Shown in pieces: positions 15,488 through 23,660 of a stretch of DNA of 64,000 bases; positions within the stretch are counted from its first letter, which is position 1, and each line of letters opens with the position of its first letter. Position numbers and translations under genes: made by a program. The DNA lies in NCBI RefSeq assembly GCF_003634095.1, contig NZ_RBIR01000007.1, forward strand, positions 124,001-188,000, written 5' to 3'. This stretch comes from Arthrobacter oryzae. Lineage in GTDB: Bacteria > Actinomycetota > Actinomycetes > Actinomycetales > Micrococcaceae. Under the pieces are notes generated by a model. The model saw only the letters and a list, made by a program, of their open reading frames with translations. It did no database searches and was not told where the DNA came from.

Positions 15488-16162
15488 TTACTGCGCGGCC
15501 AGCCGGGTGGCCCGGAGGACGGCGTCGGAGAGGGACGCCGCCTCGCCCTCGGGGCCGACGACGAGGCGATGCCGGGTGTCCAGGACCTCGATGCGCCACT
15601 CGGGTTCCTCGATCCCGAGCTCACGGGCAAGATCCTCGGCGGTGAAGAACTTCTCCGGGGTATGGTGCGCGCCCCACGGCGGCAGCCCGTCGGGGTGGTG
15701 GCCGACGATCAACAGCGTGCCGCCGGTCCGCACCGCGGCCGCCGCGAGCTGCAATGCCTGTTGCCACGGCATCAGGGTGGAATGAAGGAACTGGGCCGTG
15801 ACGAGGTCGAACAACCGGTCCGGAACCCACGTGGCCAGGTCCTGCTGCACCCACTCGATGTTGGCGTCCTGGCCCCGTTCCCGGGCGTGTGCGGCCGCGC
15901 GTTCAAGGGCGACGGCGGAGACATCCAAGGCCGTCACTGCCCATCCGCGGGCGGCGAGCCAGATGGCGTCCGCGCCCTCCCCGCACCCCAGGTCCAGCGC
16001 CTTGCCGGGAGGCAGCTGCGCCGCCTCCGCGATGAGCTGCGGATTGGGCTCACCGCTCCACATCCTGGAGCGGCTGCTGTACTTTTCGTCCCACATCTGG
16101 GCCGCGGTGCCGGGCATCTCAGCATCGGTCGCGGCGTGGTCATGGCTGTGGCTCTCTGTCAT
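15488..16162 (-). CDS. Class I SAM-dependent methyltransferase
   Basis: The 224-residue protein has a Rossmann methyltransferase core: motif I is ALDLGCGEGADAIWLAARGW, followed by TALDVSAVALERA and FDLVTAQFLHS. A His-rich N-terminus (ESHSHDHAATDAE) precedes it. The closest generic type is the thiopurine/tellurite-resistance-like small methyltransferases, but no substrate can be named. The ATG overlaps the stop of the LCMT-type gene upstream (16159-16162), so the two are co-translated. Confidence 0.88.
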   Translation of the reverse strand: MTESHSHDHAATDAEMPGTAAQMWDEKYSSRSRMWSGEPNPQLIAEAAQLPPGKALDLGCGEGADAIWLAARGWAVTALDVSAVALERAAAHARERGQDANIEWVQQDLATWVPDRLFDLVTAQFLHSTLMPWQQALQLAAAAVRTGGTLLIVGHHPDGLPPWGAHHTPEKFFTAEDLARELGIEEPEWRIEVLDTRHRLVVGPEGEAASLSDAVLRATRLAAQ

Positions 16163-17223
16163 GGGTTCCCCTCATTGCGGCGCTCTGCCGGGTTACGCTG
16201 TGTGTTTGGCTTAGGGCCATCGGGCTGCGGACCGCGGGCGGCCGCGGCGGGCACGACGGCGGTGACGAACCCGGCCGGCGCGGACCGGCGCCGGGTCTCC
16301 CTACCGAAATTCCGGTGCTCCTCAAGGGCCAGTCCGAAGGACCCGACAAAGTCTGCCGCGCTCTTCCTGGCCGGGGGAGTGTTGTCGATGCCAAATGTCA
16401 GCGGTTCGCCGACGTATGACGCGGTGGCCCTGGCGTACCGCATGTACGGCGATCGCGAGGCGACGGTGTCCCGGGAGAAGTAGTCGAAGGCCACGACGCT
16501 TCCGGGTGCGCTGCCGGCGATGCGGCGCAGCGTTGCCTCTACCGAGGCGCGGTCAAGGTACATGGTCACCGCCTCCCACAGAAAGAACGCCGGCTTGCCG
16601 GGGTCGAATCCGGCCGCTACCAGGTTCTCCATCCAGTCCTCGGTCTCAAAGTCGGCGGATACGTACGTGGCCTGATGCGTCGACAGGCCGGCTTTCTCAA
16701 GCATCTTCAGCTTGAACGCCTGAGTCCGGGGAAGGTCGATTTCAAAGCATCGTATGCGGTCTTCCTGTGCCAGCCGGAAAGCCCGGGTGTCGAACCCTGC
16801 GCCGAGGACCACGAGCTGGTCAACGCCGGTCAGATGCCGCTGGAGGGCGGCATCGTAGAGGCTGGTCCGCGCCGTCGGCTGGTGGTGCATCGGAGCCGGT
16901 CCCTGGTACGGGTAGCGGTAGATCCGGGGAACGTAGCCGGTCAGCAGGTGGCCCACGAGGGTGGGGGCAGTCTCGAGCCGGAACCCTTCCTGGGACACAT
17001 TTGGCATGACTGCCATCAGCCGGGCCGCCGGGACGTCCGGTCTCGTTTCGAGGCGGTGCTGCATGTAGCGGGCGTAGAGGGACGACAGCAAGGTTGCCGA
17101 GACGCCCGTGCGCCGGCTGTACGCGAGCAGCCTCGGGACGCCCGCGATGTAGCCCGCGATCCCGATGGGCAGCAACAGCACCTGGAGGGCGCGAAAGAAA
17201 CCTGCGGCGGCCAGTTCCGGCAT
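16159..17223 (-). CDS. LCMT/TIGR00027-type SAM-dependent methyltransferase
   Basis: The 354-residue protein is of the class I 'SAM-dependent methyltransferase, TIGR00027' group related to leucine carboxyl methyltransferases. Signature pieces are VVLGAGFDTRAFRL, then RCFEIDLPRTQAFKLKML, and FFLWEAVTMYLDRASVEATL. An N-terminal hydrophobic segment of about 25 residues (FRALQVLLLPIGIAGYIAGV) suggests membrane association. The substrate in actinobacteria is unknown. It is the first gene of a two-gene unit with the methyltransferase that overlaps its 3' end. Confidence 0.88.
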   Translation of the reverse strand: MPELAAAGFFRALQVLLLPIGIAGYIAGVPRLLAYSRRTGVSATLLSSLYARYMQHRLETRPDVPAARLMAVMPNVSQEGFRLETAPTLVGHLLTGYVPRIYRYPYQGPAPMHHQPTARTSLYDAALQRHLTGVDQLVVLGAGFDTRAFRLAQEDRIRCFEIDLPRTQAFKLKMLEKAGLSTHQATYVSADFETEDWMENLVAAGFDPGKPAFFLWEAVTMYLDRASVEATLRRIAGSAPGSVVAFDYFSRDTVASRSPYMRYARATASYVGEPLTFGIDNTPPARKSAADFVGSFGLALEEHRNFGRETRRRSAPAGFVTAVVPAAAARGPQPDGPKPNTQRNPAERRNEGNP

Positions 17224-17477
17224 CGGGCCCCGTCTCCTCTCATCGCCTGTCCGCCCACCATGCTCCTCCGGGACGCGGCGGCGGTCAATGATGCGGCGGC
17301 CGGCTGCGATCGCGGGCGACGGCGGCGGTCATCGGCCGCGGTCACGGCCCGGCCTTGACGCCGCAAAGTGCGGCGGAGGCGAAGTGACACACGGAAAACA
17401 CGCTCCGGAAACGATTTCGAAACGTGGGTCGTGAATGCTGGGCGCAAGACGTTGAAACGCTGGGGAAGGCAATGATC

Positions 17478-17795
17478 ATGGACGTTGACGAAGCACGGCA
17501 CATCCGCCGCTCCGGCGAGCTGAACGTGGGCGATGAGATCGAGGCCTGGCATAACGGCAAACTCTTCCACCGGGGCACGGTGACCCAGACGGTCACTGCC
17601 GTGGACCTCTTCTGGATCCTGGATTCCCGGACGGGTACGCGCCGCCTGATTGACGCCGAGGCCCTGGTGATCCTGCGTGCGGCACCCCCGGGCGCTGCCC
17701 GCACGGCGTCCCCGGCGCCCGGCCCCACGTCCGTCCGCATACCCTCCCAGTCGCCCCACATCCCGCTGTTCCAGGCCCCCCGCCTGGCGGGCTAG
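17478..17795 (+). CDS. Hypothetical protein, 105 residues
   Basis: I do not recognise the family. The first about 75 residues form a compact beta-rich region (GELNVGDEIEAWHNGKLFHR, then TVTAVDLFWILDSRTGTRRL). The remainder is a Pro/Ala/Ser-rich tail. There is no signal peptide or membrane segment. The ATG at 17478 has GGGGAAGG about nine bases upstream; an ATG two codons earlier is too close to it. It is divergent from the methyltransferase pair, with a 254-base gap, and upstream of the helicase leader. Confidence 0.65.
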   Translation: MDVDEARHIRRSGELNVGDEIEAWHNGKLFHRGTVTQTVTAVDLFWILDSRTGTRRLIDAEALVILRAAPPGAARTASPAPGPTSVRIPSQSPHIPLFQAPRLAG

Positions 17796-17842
17796 GAACG
17801 GCCCCGAAGTCCGCGGATAGGGGGCCGGGTCCCGCCGGATGA

Positions 17843-18140
17843 TAGACTGGTGAAACTTGATGTGCAGTGATGCCCACTTTGGTTCCGGTTGACCGGCTTC
17901 GGCCCGCCTTTCGGATCCCCTGCCGGATCCCTTCGGGAATGCGTTCGCAGGCAGTGGGTTTTTTTCATGTGAGAGGCACATCCTGCGTCGATGAACGCGT
18001 TCCATTTGGTCCCGGCGGCCGCTTGCTGAACTTTGGCAGCAGCCCGGTTGATCACCTGACTTTTCTTCGGCGAACCCCTGGGCCAACCGGCACCGGGGGC
18101 CGATATCCGCATGGATACCGCCTGAAAGACCTTGAAACAC
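17843..18140 (+). promoter_or_regulatory. Long 5' leader of the DEAD-box helicase gene
   Basis: A -10 box TAGACT at 17843-17848 would start an RNA of roughly 285 bases before the helicase ATG. The leader holds a tiny open frame (ATG 17860 to TGA 17892, ten codons), an intrinsic terminator at 17917-17965 and a small hairpin ATGTG/CACAT at 17967-17981. This layout implies premature termination that can be relieved, possibly by the helicase or by cold. Confidence 0.6.
17917..17965 (+). terminator. Intrinsic terminator (attenuator) inside the helicase leader
   Basis: CCCCTGCC (17917-17924) pairs with GGCAGTGGG (17950-17958, one bulged T), enclosing a small CCC/GGG stem. Seven consecutive T residues (17959-17965) follow directly. 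It lies about 175 bases before the helicase start, so full-length mRNA must read through it. Confidence 0.7.
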
Positions 18141-20072
18141 ATGACTACTTTCGCTGCCCTCGGCACGCCCAAGGCCCTTGCCGACACCCTTACCGCCCAG
18201 GGAATCGTTGAACCGTTCCCCATCCAGGTCAAGACCCTCCCGGACACCCTGGCCGGACGCGACGTCCTCGGCCGCGGCCGCACCGGCTCCGGCAAGACCA
18301 TCGCTTTCGCCATCCCGCTTGTAGCACGACTCGCTGAGCGGGAAGCCAAGCACTTCCGCAAGCCCGGCCGCCCGATGGGCCTGGTCCTCGCGCCGACCCG
18401 TGAGCTGGCCACCCAGATCAACGCGACCATCGAGCCGATGGCCAAGGCCATGGGCCTGAATACCACTGTGATCTACGGCGGCATCTCCCAGGCCCGCCAG
18501 GAAAAGGCCCTGCGCGCCGGCGTCGACATCGTCATCGCCTGCCCGGGCCGCCTGGAGGACCTGATCCGCCAGCGCATCCTGACCCTCGAAGGCGTCGAAA
18601 TCACCGTCCTGGACGAGGCCGACCACATGGCCGACCTCGGCTTCCTGCCGGTGGTCAAGAAGCTCATGGACATGACCCCCAGGCAGGGCCAGCGCCTGCT
18701 CTTCTCCGCCACCCTGGACAACGGCGTTGACAAGATCGTCCAGCGTTACCTGTCCAACCCGCTGACGCACGCCGTGGATGAATCACAGGCCGCGGTGACC
18801 ACCATGGAACACCACGTGCTCGTCGTCAACGACCAGACCGTCAAGAAGCAGCTGATCGTCGAGCTCGCCTCCGGCGCCGGCCGCCGCGTGCTCTTCCTGC
18901 GCACCAAGCACCACGCCCGCAAGCTTGCCAAGACCCTCACCGACGCCGGCATCCCCGCCGTCGACCTGCACGGCAACCTCTCGCAGAACGCCCGTGACCG
19001 CAACCTGGCCGAGTTCTCCTCCGGCGAGGTCCGCGTCCTGGTGGCCACCGACGTCGCGGCCCGCGGCGTCCACGTCGACGACGTCGAGCTGGTCATCCAC
19101 GTGGATCCGCCCACGGAGCACAAGGCGTACCTGCACCGCTCCGGCCGTACGGCCCGCGCCGGTTCCGACGGCACGGTTGTGACCCTGACGCTTCCCGAGC
19201 AGCAGTCCGACGTCAAGAAGCTCATGAAGGCTGCCGGCGTCGAGGTCAACTTCGAGCGCGTCACCGCCAGCTCGCCGCTGGTCGCCCAGCTGGTCGGCGA
19301 AATGGCCGACAAGATCGACCCGCGCACCCGCGCCGCGCTGCTGGCCGCCAAGTCCAACCAGGGCGGTGGCAGCTCCACCGGTGCCAACGCCGAGCGCAAG
19401 CGCGCCCGCCGGACCACCCAGGCTGCACCCACTGCGGGTGGCCGCGGCGGCCGTGGCGGACGCGGACGCGTCGGAGCCGAGGCTCCCCGCACCGACCTTC
19501 CCCGTGCCGAACGCCGTGCCGTGGCCTACGAAGGCCAGGCTGCTGCCCGCAACGCCGCAGAGCGTGTCATCGAGCGCAACGAGGACCGGCAGGATGCCGA
19601 GCGCGCCGAGCGCCGCAGCGTCCGCGCCCGCTCCACCTCGTACGGCACGCACCGCAACGATGTTCCGTCCGCAGGCGGCCGCGCTTCGGCCGGCCGAGGT
19701 TCCGACGGACGCGCCGCAGAAGGACGCAGCGACACCCGGGGCGCTTCGGCTCCCCGCAGCGGCGCACCCCGGACCGGCGGCGCACCCCGGACCGGCGGCG
19801 CACCGCGCACCGGCGGCGCATCCCGCACGGGTGGCGCAACCGGCGGCCAGCGCGGCGGACGTCCGGCCACGGGCCAGCGTGCCGCGGCCGGCGCCAAGTC
19901 CGGCGGCAGCAAAGCCGGAGGCAGCGCGGCTGTCTGGTCCTCAAACACCGGCGGCACCTCGGGCGGCTCCTACGCGGGCGGCGGCAACGGCCGCTCCGGC
20001 GAAGGCCGTCCGGCCCGCAGCGGCCCCCGCCGCGCTTCGGCTCCGGCCTCGAACGAACGCCGCAGCCGCTAA
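18141..20072 (+). CDS. DEAD-box ATP-dependent RNA helicase
   Basis: The 643-residue RNA helicase is of the RhlE/DeaD/CsdA kind. The N-terminal Q-motif region (GIVEPFPIQVKTLP) leads to Walker A GRTGSGKT (about residue 48), PTRELATQ, DEADHMADLGF (about 158) and SAT (FSATLD). The second RecA lobe ends in VDDVELVIHVDPPTE and HRSGRTARAG. The last about 220 residues are a low-complexity basic Arg/Gly/Ala tail with six-residue repeats, typical of RNA-binding tails on cold-shock helicases. The ATG at 18141 is preferred to an in-frame TTG nine bases earlier. A terminator-bearing leader precedes it. Confidence 0.95.
   Translation: MTTFAALGTPKALADTLTAQGIVEPFPIQVKTLPDTLAGRDVLGRGRTGSGKTIAFAIPLVARLAEREAKHFRKPGRPMGLVLAPTRELATQINATIEPMAKAMGLNTTVIYGGISQARQEKALRAGVDIVIACPGRLEDLIRQRILTLEGVEITVLDEADHMADLGFLPVVKKLMDMTPRQGQRLLFSATLDNGVDKIVQRYLSNPLTHAVDESQAAVTTMEHHVLVVNDQTVKKQLIVELASGAGRRVLFLRTKHHARKLAKTLTDAGIPAVDLHGNLSQNARDRNLAEFSSGEVRVLVATDVAARGVHVDDVELVIHVDPPTEHKAYLHRSGRTARAGSDGTVVTLTLPEQQSDVKKLMKAAGVEVNFERVTASSPLVAQLVGEMADKIDPRTRAALLAAKSNQGGGSSTGANAERKRARRTTQAAPTAGGRGGRGGRGRVGAEAPRTDLPRAERRAVAYEGQAAARNAAERVIERNEDRQDAERAERRSVRARSTSYGTHRNDVPSAGGRASAGRGSDGRAAEGRSDTRGASAPRSGAPRTGGAPRTGGAPRTGGASRTGGATGGQRGGRPATGQRAAAGAKSGGSKAGGSAAVWSSNTGGTSGGSYAGGGNGRSGEGRPARSGPRRASAPASNERRSR
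19761..19832. repeat. 18-bp tandem repeat in the helicase tail
   Basis: Four in-frame 18-base units (19761, 19779, 19797, 19815) encode the six-residue repeat GAPRTG with small changes. The first two units are identical. It lies in the Arg/Gly-rich tail. Confidence 0.8.
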
Positions 20073-20096
20073 GGTTTCGGGTTTCCGCTACGAAAA

Positions 20097-20134
20097 CGGA
20101 CGGCCGCTACGGGGATCCCCCTAGCGGCCGTCCG
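20097..20134 (-). terminator. Hairpin terminator downstream of helicase and MBL genes
   Basis: CGGACGGCCGCTA (20097-20109) pairs perfectly with TAGCGGCCGTCCG (20122-20134). Read on the minus strand the stem is followed by TTTTCG, so it best fits termination of the MBL-fold gene; it may also stop the helicase transcript. Confidence 0.75.
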
Positions 20135-20179
20135 AAAACGCGGCGGCTGTCCGAAAACGCCGCATAAAAGGGCTGAAAC

Positions 20180-20830
20180 TTACCAGCCGCGGGCGCGCCA
20201 CTCATCCAGATGTGGGCGTTCCGCACCCAGGGTGGTGGGCTTGCCGTGGCCGGGGTGCACCACGGTGTCATCCGGGTAGACGTCGAACAGCCGCTCGCTG
20301 ACATCGGTGATCAGCTGGGCAAACCGCGCCGGATCCTTCTGGGTGTTGCCCACGCCGCCGGGAAACAGCGAGTCGCCGGAGAAGATATGTGCCGGCCCCT
20401 CCGGGTCTTGGTACACCAGGGCAATCGAGCCCGGGGTATGGCCGCGCAGATGCACGGCGGTCACGTCGAAGCCGTCGAAGGTGCCGACGTCCCCGTGATC
20501 CAGCAGTACATCGACCGGCACCGGCAGCCCGGGGGCGTCTTCCGTCCCGGCCGCCGTCTTCGCCCCGGTCGCTTCAACCAGCCCCGGCAGTGCGCGGACG
20601 TGGTCCCAGTGCTGGTGGGTGGTGGCAATTAGCGCCAGCTTCGGCGCCGCGGCAGTGTCCGCGGCGGCATCCGCGAGCAGTTCCTCGATGGCGGCCAGAT
20701 CATCGGCCGCATCGATCAGGAGCTGCGCGCCGGATACTTTGCTGGTGAGTAGATACACGTTGTTGTCCATCTCGCTGACCGAAATCCGGCGGATGGTGAT
20801 GTCACGTAAAGAGTGAATGAGCGAGTCCAT
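20180..20830 (-). CDS. MBL-fold metallo-hydrolase (glyoxalase II-like)
   Basis: The 216-residue metallo-beta-lactamase-fold enzyme has the metal-binding motif TTHQHWDH, the later His in LRGHTPGSIALV, the Asp in FSGDSLFPGGVG and a final VVHPGHGKPT. This pattern fits small hydroxyacylglutathione hydrolase-like thioesterases; the true substrate is unknown. The ATG at 20830 (MDSLIHSL) removes a non-conserved 27-residue extension. It lies 22 bases downstream of the aldo/keto reductase gene on the same strand, so the two may be co-transcribed. Confidence 0.9.
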   Translation of the reverse strand: MDSLIHSLRDITIRRISVSEMDNNVYLLTSKVSGAQLLIDAADDLAAIEELLADAAADTAAAPKLALIATTHQHWDHVRALPGLVEATGAKTAAGTEDAPGLPVPVDVLLDHGDVGTFDGFDVTAVHLRGHTPGSIALVYQDPEGPAHIFSGDSLFPGGVGNTQKDPARFAQLITDVSERLFDVYPDDTVVHPGHGKPTTLGAERPHLDEWRARGW

Positions 20831-20852
20831 GGGCTTCAGTTTACGGACGCGG

Positions 20853-21863
20853 TCATTCACGGCCCTCGGACACCCAGGTGGGGTCCGCGGAGCGGGAGCC
20901 GACGACGGCATCCGCGGCGGCGTCGAGCGCCTCGAGTTGCGCCGGCGTCAGGACCAGCGCCAAGGCGCCGAGGTTCTCATCGATCCGGTCCGCCTTGCGG
21001 GTGCCGGGGATGGGGACCACCGGCAATCCGAACTTCCGGCCCTGGCCCAGAAGCCAGGCCAGCGCCACCTGGGCAGGCGTCGCCGGTTGCCCGGAGACGG
21101 TCAGCTCGGCGGCGACAGTCTTCACGGCTGCCACCACGCCCTGGTTGGACGCTGCCGCACTTTGGGCGAAGCGCGGGATGTTGCGGCGGAAGTCGTTGCT
21201 GCCCAGCTTTGACGCGTCCACTGTGCCGGTGAGGAATCCCCGGCCCAGCGGCGAGTAGGGCACGAAGCCCACGCCGAGCCCGGCCGCGGCAGGAACAACG
21301 TTGCGTTCCACATCGCGGCTCCAGATGGACCATTCGCTCTGGACCGCGGCGATCGGGTGGACTTTGCTCGCATCGCGCAGCTCCTCGGCCGTCACTTCGG
21401 ACAGGCCCAGGTGCCGCACCTTGCCGGCCTGTACCAGCTTCGCCATGGCCTCCACGGTTTCCACAATCGGAACGCGGAGGTCACGGCGGTGCATGTAGTA
21501 CAGGTCGATGGTGTCGGTGCCCAGCCGCTGCAGGCTGCGGTCCACGGCCTGTTCCACGTAGGCGGCGTCGCCACGGATGTCGGTGTAGCCGGCCGCTGGG
21601 TTACCCACCAGGCCGAACTTGGTGGCCAGCTGGACCTCGTCCCGCCGCTCCTTGAGCAGCTGCCCGATCAGCTCCTCGTTGCTGCCGCCGCCGTAGATGT
21701 CCGCCGTGTCCAGGAACGTGACTCCGGCGTCGACGGCGTCGTGCAAAGTTTTCAGGGCCTCGGCCGGGTCCACTTCCCCGTACACAGGGGTCAGGGCCAT
21801 GCCGCCGAATCCCAGGGGGCTGACCGTAAGGCCGTCGCCGAGCTGGACTGGTGCTGCCGTCAT
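20853..21863 (-). CDS. Aldo/keto reductase
   Basis: The 336-residue NADPH-dependent oxidoreductase has a TIM-barrel fold. Catalytic tetrad positions are visible: Asp and Tyr in FLDTADIYGGGSNEEL, Lys in LATKFGLVG, His in IDLYYMHRRD. The cofactor-binding end reads VPIPGTRKADRIDENLGA. It belongs to the Tas/YhdN-like group that reduces aldehydes. I use the ATG at 21863 (MTAAPVQL) because GGAGA lies five bases upstream; an ATG four codons earlier lacks one. It probably shares a transcript with the MBL-fold gene, which would suit detoxification of reactive carbonyls. Confidence 0.92.
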   Translation of the reverse strand: MTAAPVQLGDGLTVSPLGFGGMALTPVYGEVDPAEALKTLHDAVDAGVTFLDTADIYGGGSNEELIGQLLKERRDEVQLATKFGLVGNPAAGYTDIRGDAAYVEQAVDRSLQRLGTDTIDLYYMHRRDLRVPIVETVEAMAKLVQAGKVRHLGLSEVTAEELRDASKVHPIAAVQSEWSIWSRDVERNVVPAAAGLGVGFVPYSPLGRGFLTGTVDASKLGSNDFRRNIPRFAQSAAASNQGVVAAVKTVAAELTVSGQPATPAQVALAWLLGQGRKFGLPVVPIPGTRKADRIDENLGALALVLTPAQLEALDAAADAVVGSRSADPTWVSEGRE

Positions 21864-22020
21864 CTGGATCTCCATTCGCGCGCTGAATAGTTCCGGAGAA
21901 GCTCCGTCCCTGCCAAGAACCCCGGGGCGCGCGCGGCTATTCCTGCGCTCCTGCCCGTTTGCTTCCCGGCAGCGGCCCCGGACACGGCGTGTTGCCGGCG
22001 ATTCACGCGCCGGGCTTGGA

Positions 22021-22419
22021 CTAACTGGGCGGGAGCGTCGGGGAAGCCGCGGCCTTCCCGGCCGGCAGGAGTTTCAGGCCCGCAGCGCAGCCGACGATCC
22101 CGGCGATGAACAGCAGCTTGAGCGGGCTGGCCGGTTCGACGCCGGTGGCCATCGCCCAGCCGACCGTCAGGGCCGCGCCGATCCCCACCCAGACCGCGTA
22201 GGCGGTACCGAGCGGGATGCGCTTCACAGCCGTGCCGAGTCCGGCCATGCTGAGGGTGGCCGCCACCGCGAACACCAGGGTGGGCAGCGGGCGGGTGAAC
22301 CCTTCCGACAGGCCCAGGGCCGTGGCCCAGACCGCCTCCAGCACGGCGGACGCGAGCAGGATCAGCCAGGCAAGGGCTGCGGAACGGTCTTCGGGGCGGC
22401 TATTCGATGCCATGATCAT
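22021..22419 (-). CDS. SMR family exporter subunit, Gdx/SugE-like
   Basis: The 132-residue four-helix small multidrug resistance protein has the essential glutamate of helix 1 in AVLEAVWATALGLSEGFTR; the LSEGFTR ending is typical of the guanidinium exporter (Gdx/SugE) branch. Helix 3 begins TAYAVWVGIGAALTVGWAMA. The start overlaps the stop of the preceding SMR gene (ATGA, 22416-22419). Positive residues lie in loop 2 (VKRIP) and at the C-terminus, opposite to its partner, so the two may form a fixed antiparallel heterodimer (inference). Confidence 0.9.
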   Translation of the reverse strand: MIMASNSRPEDRSAALAWLILLASAVLEAVWATALGLSEGFTRPLPTLVFAVAATLSMAGLGTAVKRIPLGTAYAVWVGIGAALTVGWAMATGVEPASPLKLLFIAGIVGCAAGLKLLPAGKAAASPTLPPS

Positions 22420-22739
22420 GCCACCAGCTTCAGGCCGACGACGCTCGCCGCGATCCCGCCGAGCAGCAGGATCCGGGCCGCCGTCGCGCGTTCAACCCTG
22501 GTGATAATCGCGTAAGCGGAGGTCAGCACCACGCCTACCCCCACCCAGACGGCATAGCCGGTGCCGGGCGGGATGGACTGCATCGCGACGGCGAGGCCCC
22601 CTGTGCTGGCAAGGACGGAGACGAGGAAGACCAATCCCGGGACCACCCGGCGGCGGCCCGTGGCCTGTGTGGTGCGGTGCAGGGCGGCGGCCCAGACGGC
22701 CTCCAGGGCCCCGGAAAGAATGAGTATTAGCCACGACAT
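22416..22739 (-). CDS. SMR family exporter subunit (first of a pair)
   Basis: The 107-residue protein is a four-helix SMR with the key glutamate in ILSGALEAVWAAALHRTTQ and helix 3 starting GYAVWVGVGVVLTSAYAII. Basic residues sit in loop 1 (HRTTQATGRRR) and loop 3 (TRVERATAAR), the reverse of the second subunit. AGGAG (22749-22745) precedes the ATG. The leader immediately upstream matches a guanidine-III riboswitch, so the pair probably exports guanidinium. Confidence 0.9.
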   Translation of the reverse strand: MSWLILILSGALEAVWAAALHRTTQATGRRRVVPGLVFLVSVLASTGGLAVAMQSIPPGTGYAVWVGVGVVLTSAYAIITRVERATAARILLLGGIAASVVGLKLVA

Positions 22740-22749
22740 GAGAGCTCCT

Positions 22750-22792
22750 GTGGCCAGTCTTGTCGCGCACCGGGTACTGAACCGTCGTCCGG
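22750..22792 (-). promoter_or_regulatory. Guanidine-III (ykkC-III) riboswitch
   Basis: Read on the minus strand from 22792, the RNA runs CCGGACGA, a variable stretch, GUACCCGGU, GCGC, GACAAGAC, UGGCC. The three conserved blocks match, from memory, the actinobacterial guanidine-III riboswitch core. The 5' CCGG can pair with CCGG of the second block (P1), and UCAGU with ACUG(G) across GCGCGACAAG (P2), giving the expected pseudoknot. The SD AGGAG of the SMR gene begins one base after the element, so ligand binding can control translation. The downstream genes are guanidinium-type SMR exporters, which is the known partner of this class. Confidence 0.85.
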
Positions 22793-22838
22793 AGGCCCCG
22801 GACAGGGGGCCTTGGCGTCCAAGTTTAGCAAGGCCGGC

Positions 22839-23588
22839 TTAGCGCGCGACGGCGTCGCTCCAGACCGTGAACGTGCGCCCCACCGGGTAGTGCCGGCACG
22901 GCTCGTCCGGCGCGGCAAGGTCTCCGGCGTCGATGTCGGACGCCGCTGACACCACGGCCCGGCCGTCGGCGTTGGCCAGCACCGCCCGGGGGCCGACACG
23001 GCGCAGGGCCGGCATCGCCCAGCGTTCAAGGCGCTGGACCGTGACGTCGACGCCCACGATTCCTGCGACCGGGCCGTCGGGGCGGGCGAAGACCGGGTGC
23101 GTGAAGGTCAGGACGTACTCGTCGGTGCAGAGGAAGTCCACGTAGGGCCCGGTGACATGCGCCCTGCCCGTTTCGACGGGGATCCTGAACCACTCGGCCT
23201 TGACGTAGCGGCTGATGGAGTTGGGGCTGAAGTTCGCCAGCGCATCCACCGGTTCCAGGTCCGGTCCCTGCCACCAGGCGATGTAGCTGCGCTCGGGCCC
23301 GAGCAGCCCGGCGTTGGCGATGAATCCCGCGCCGGCTGCGTAGCCGCCGGGCAATTGCACGAGCTCCTCGACCACCGGCCGGATGAGCTTGTCCACGGCC
23401 GTGCCGGTGACCTTCCCGGACATGGCGGCCAGGGCGGCCCCGGTCTCGGCGGCCCAGGCCGCAAGGCGCTGCTCGATTCCGGCGATGGTGGCGTCGAGTT
23501 CGACGGCGGCCTGCTCGGCTGCCGTCGCTACGGGGGCGGGCTCGGCCGATGCTGCGGACGGCCCCGCGGCGGAGGTGGCTTCGGACAT
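22839..23588 (-). CDS. Cache-domain protein
   Basis: The 249-residue protein has a Cache (PDC-like) ligand-binding domain. Motifs include GAGFIANAGLLGPERSYIAW, WFRIPVETGRAHVTGPYVDF and DEYVLTFTHPVFARPDGPVA, ending with GIVGVDVTVQRLE. There is no signal peptide, membrane helix or output domain, so it looks like a free-standing cytoplasmic Cache protein. It lies 72 bases downstream of a FadR-type repressor gene on the same strand and next to an ABC importer. It may sense the imported compound or act with the repressor. Confidence 0.85.
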   Translation of the reverse strand: MSEATSAAGPSAASAEPAPVATAAEQAAVELDATIAGIEQRLAAWAAETGAALAAMSGKVTGTAVDKLIRPVVEELVQLPGGYAAGAGFIANAGLLGPERSYIAWWQGPDLEPVDALANFSPNSISRYVKAEWFRIPVETGRAHVTGPYVDFLCTDEYVLTFTHPVFARPDGPVAGIVGVDVTVQRLERWAMPALRRVGPRAVLANADGRAVVSAASDIDAGDLAAPDEPCRHYPVGRTFTVWSDAVAR

Positions 23589-23660
23589 GATTCCTTGCCT
23601 TAGCTCGAAGGTGCCGGGACGGGGTGATGAAGGTCGTGCGGTCGATAGCGGCCGATGGCG

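Noticed and set aside
22815..22842. Guanidine-II (mini-ykkC) hairpins upstream of the SMR genes
   Set aside because: A CTTGG-ACG-CCAAG hairpin is present, but the required ACGR tetraloops on two stems are not. The adjacent guanidine-III motif explains the leader better.
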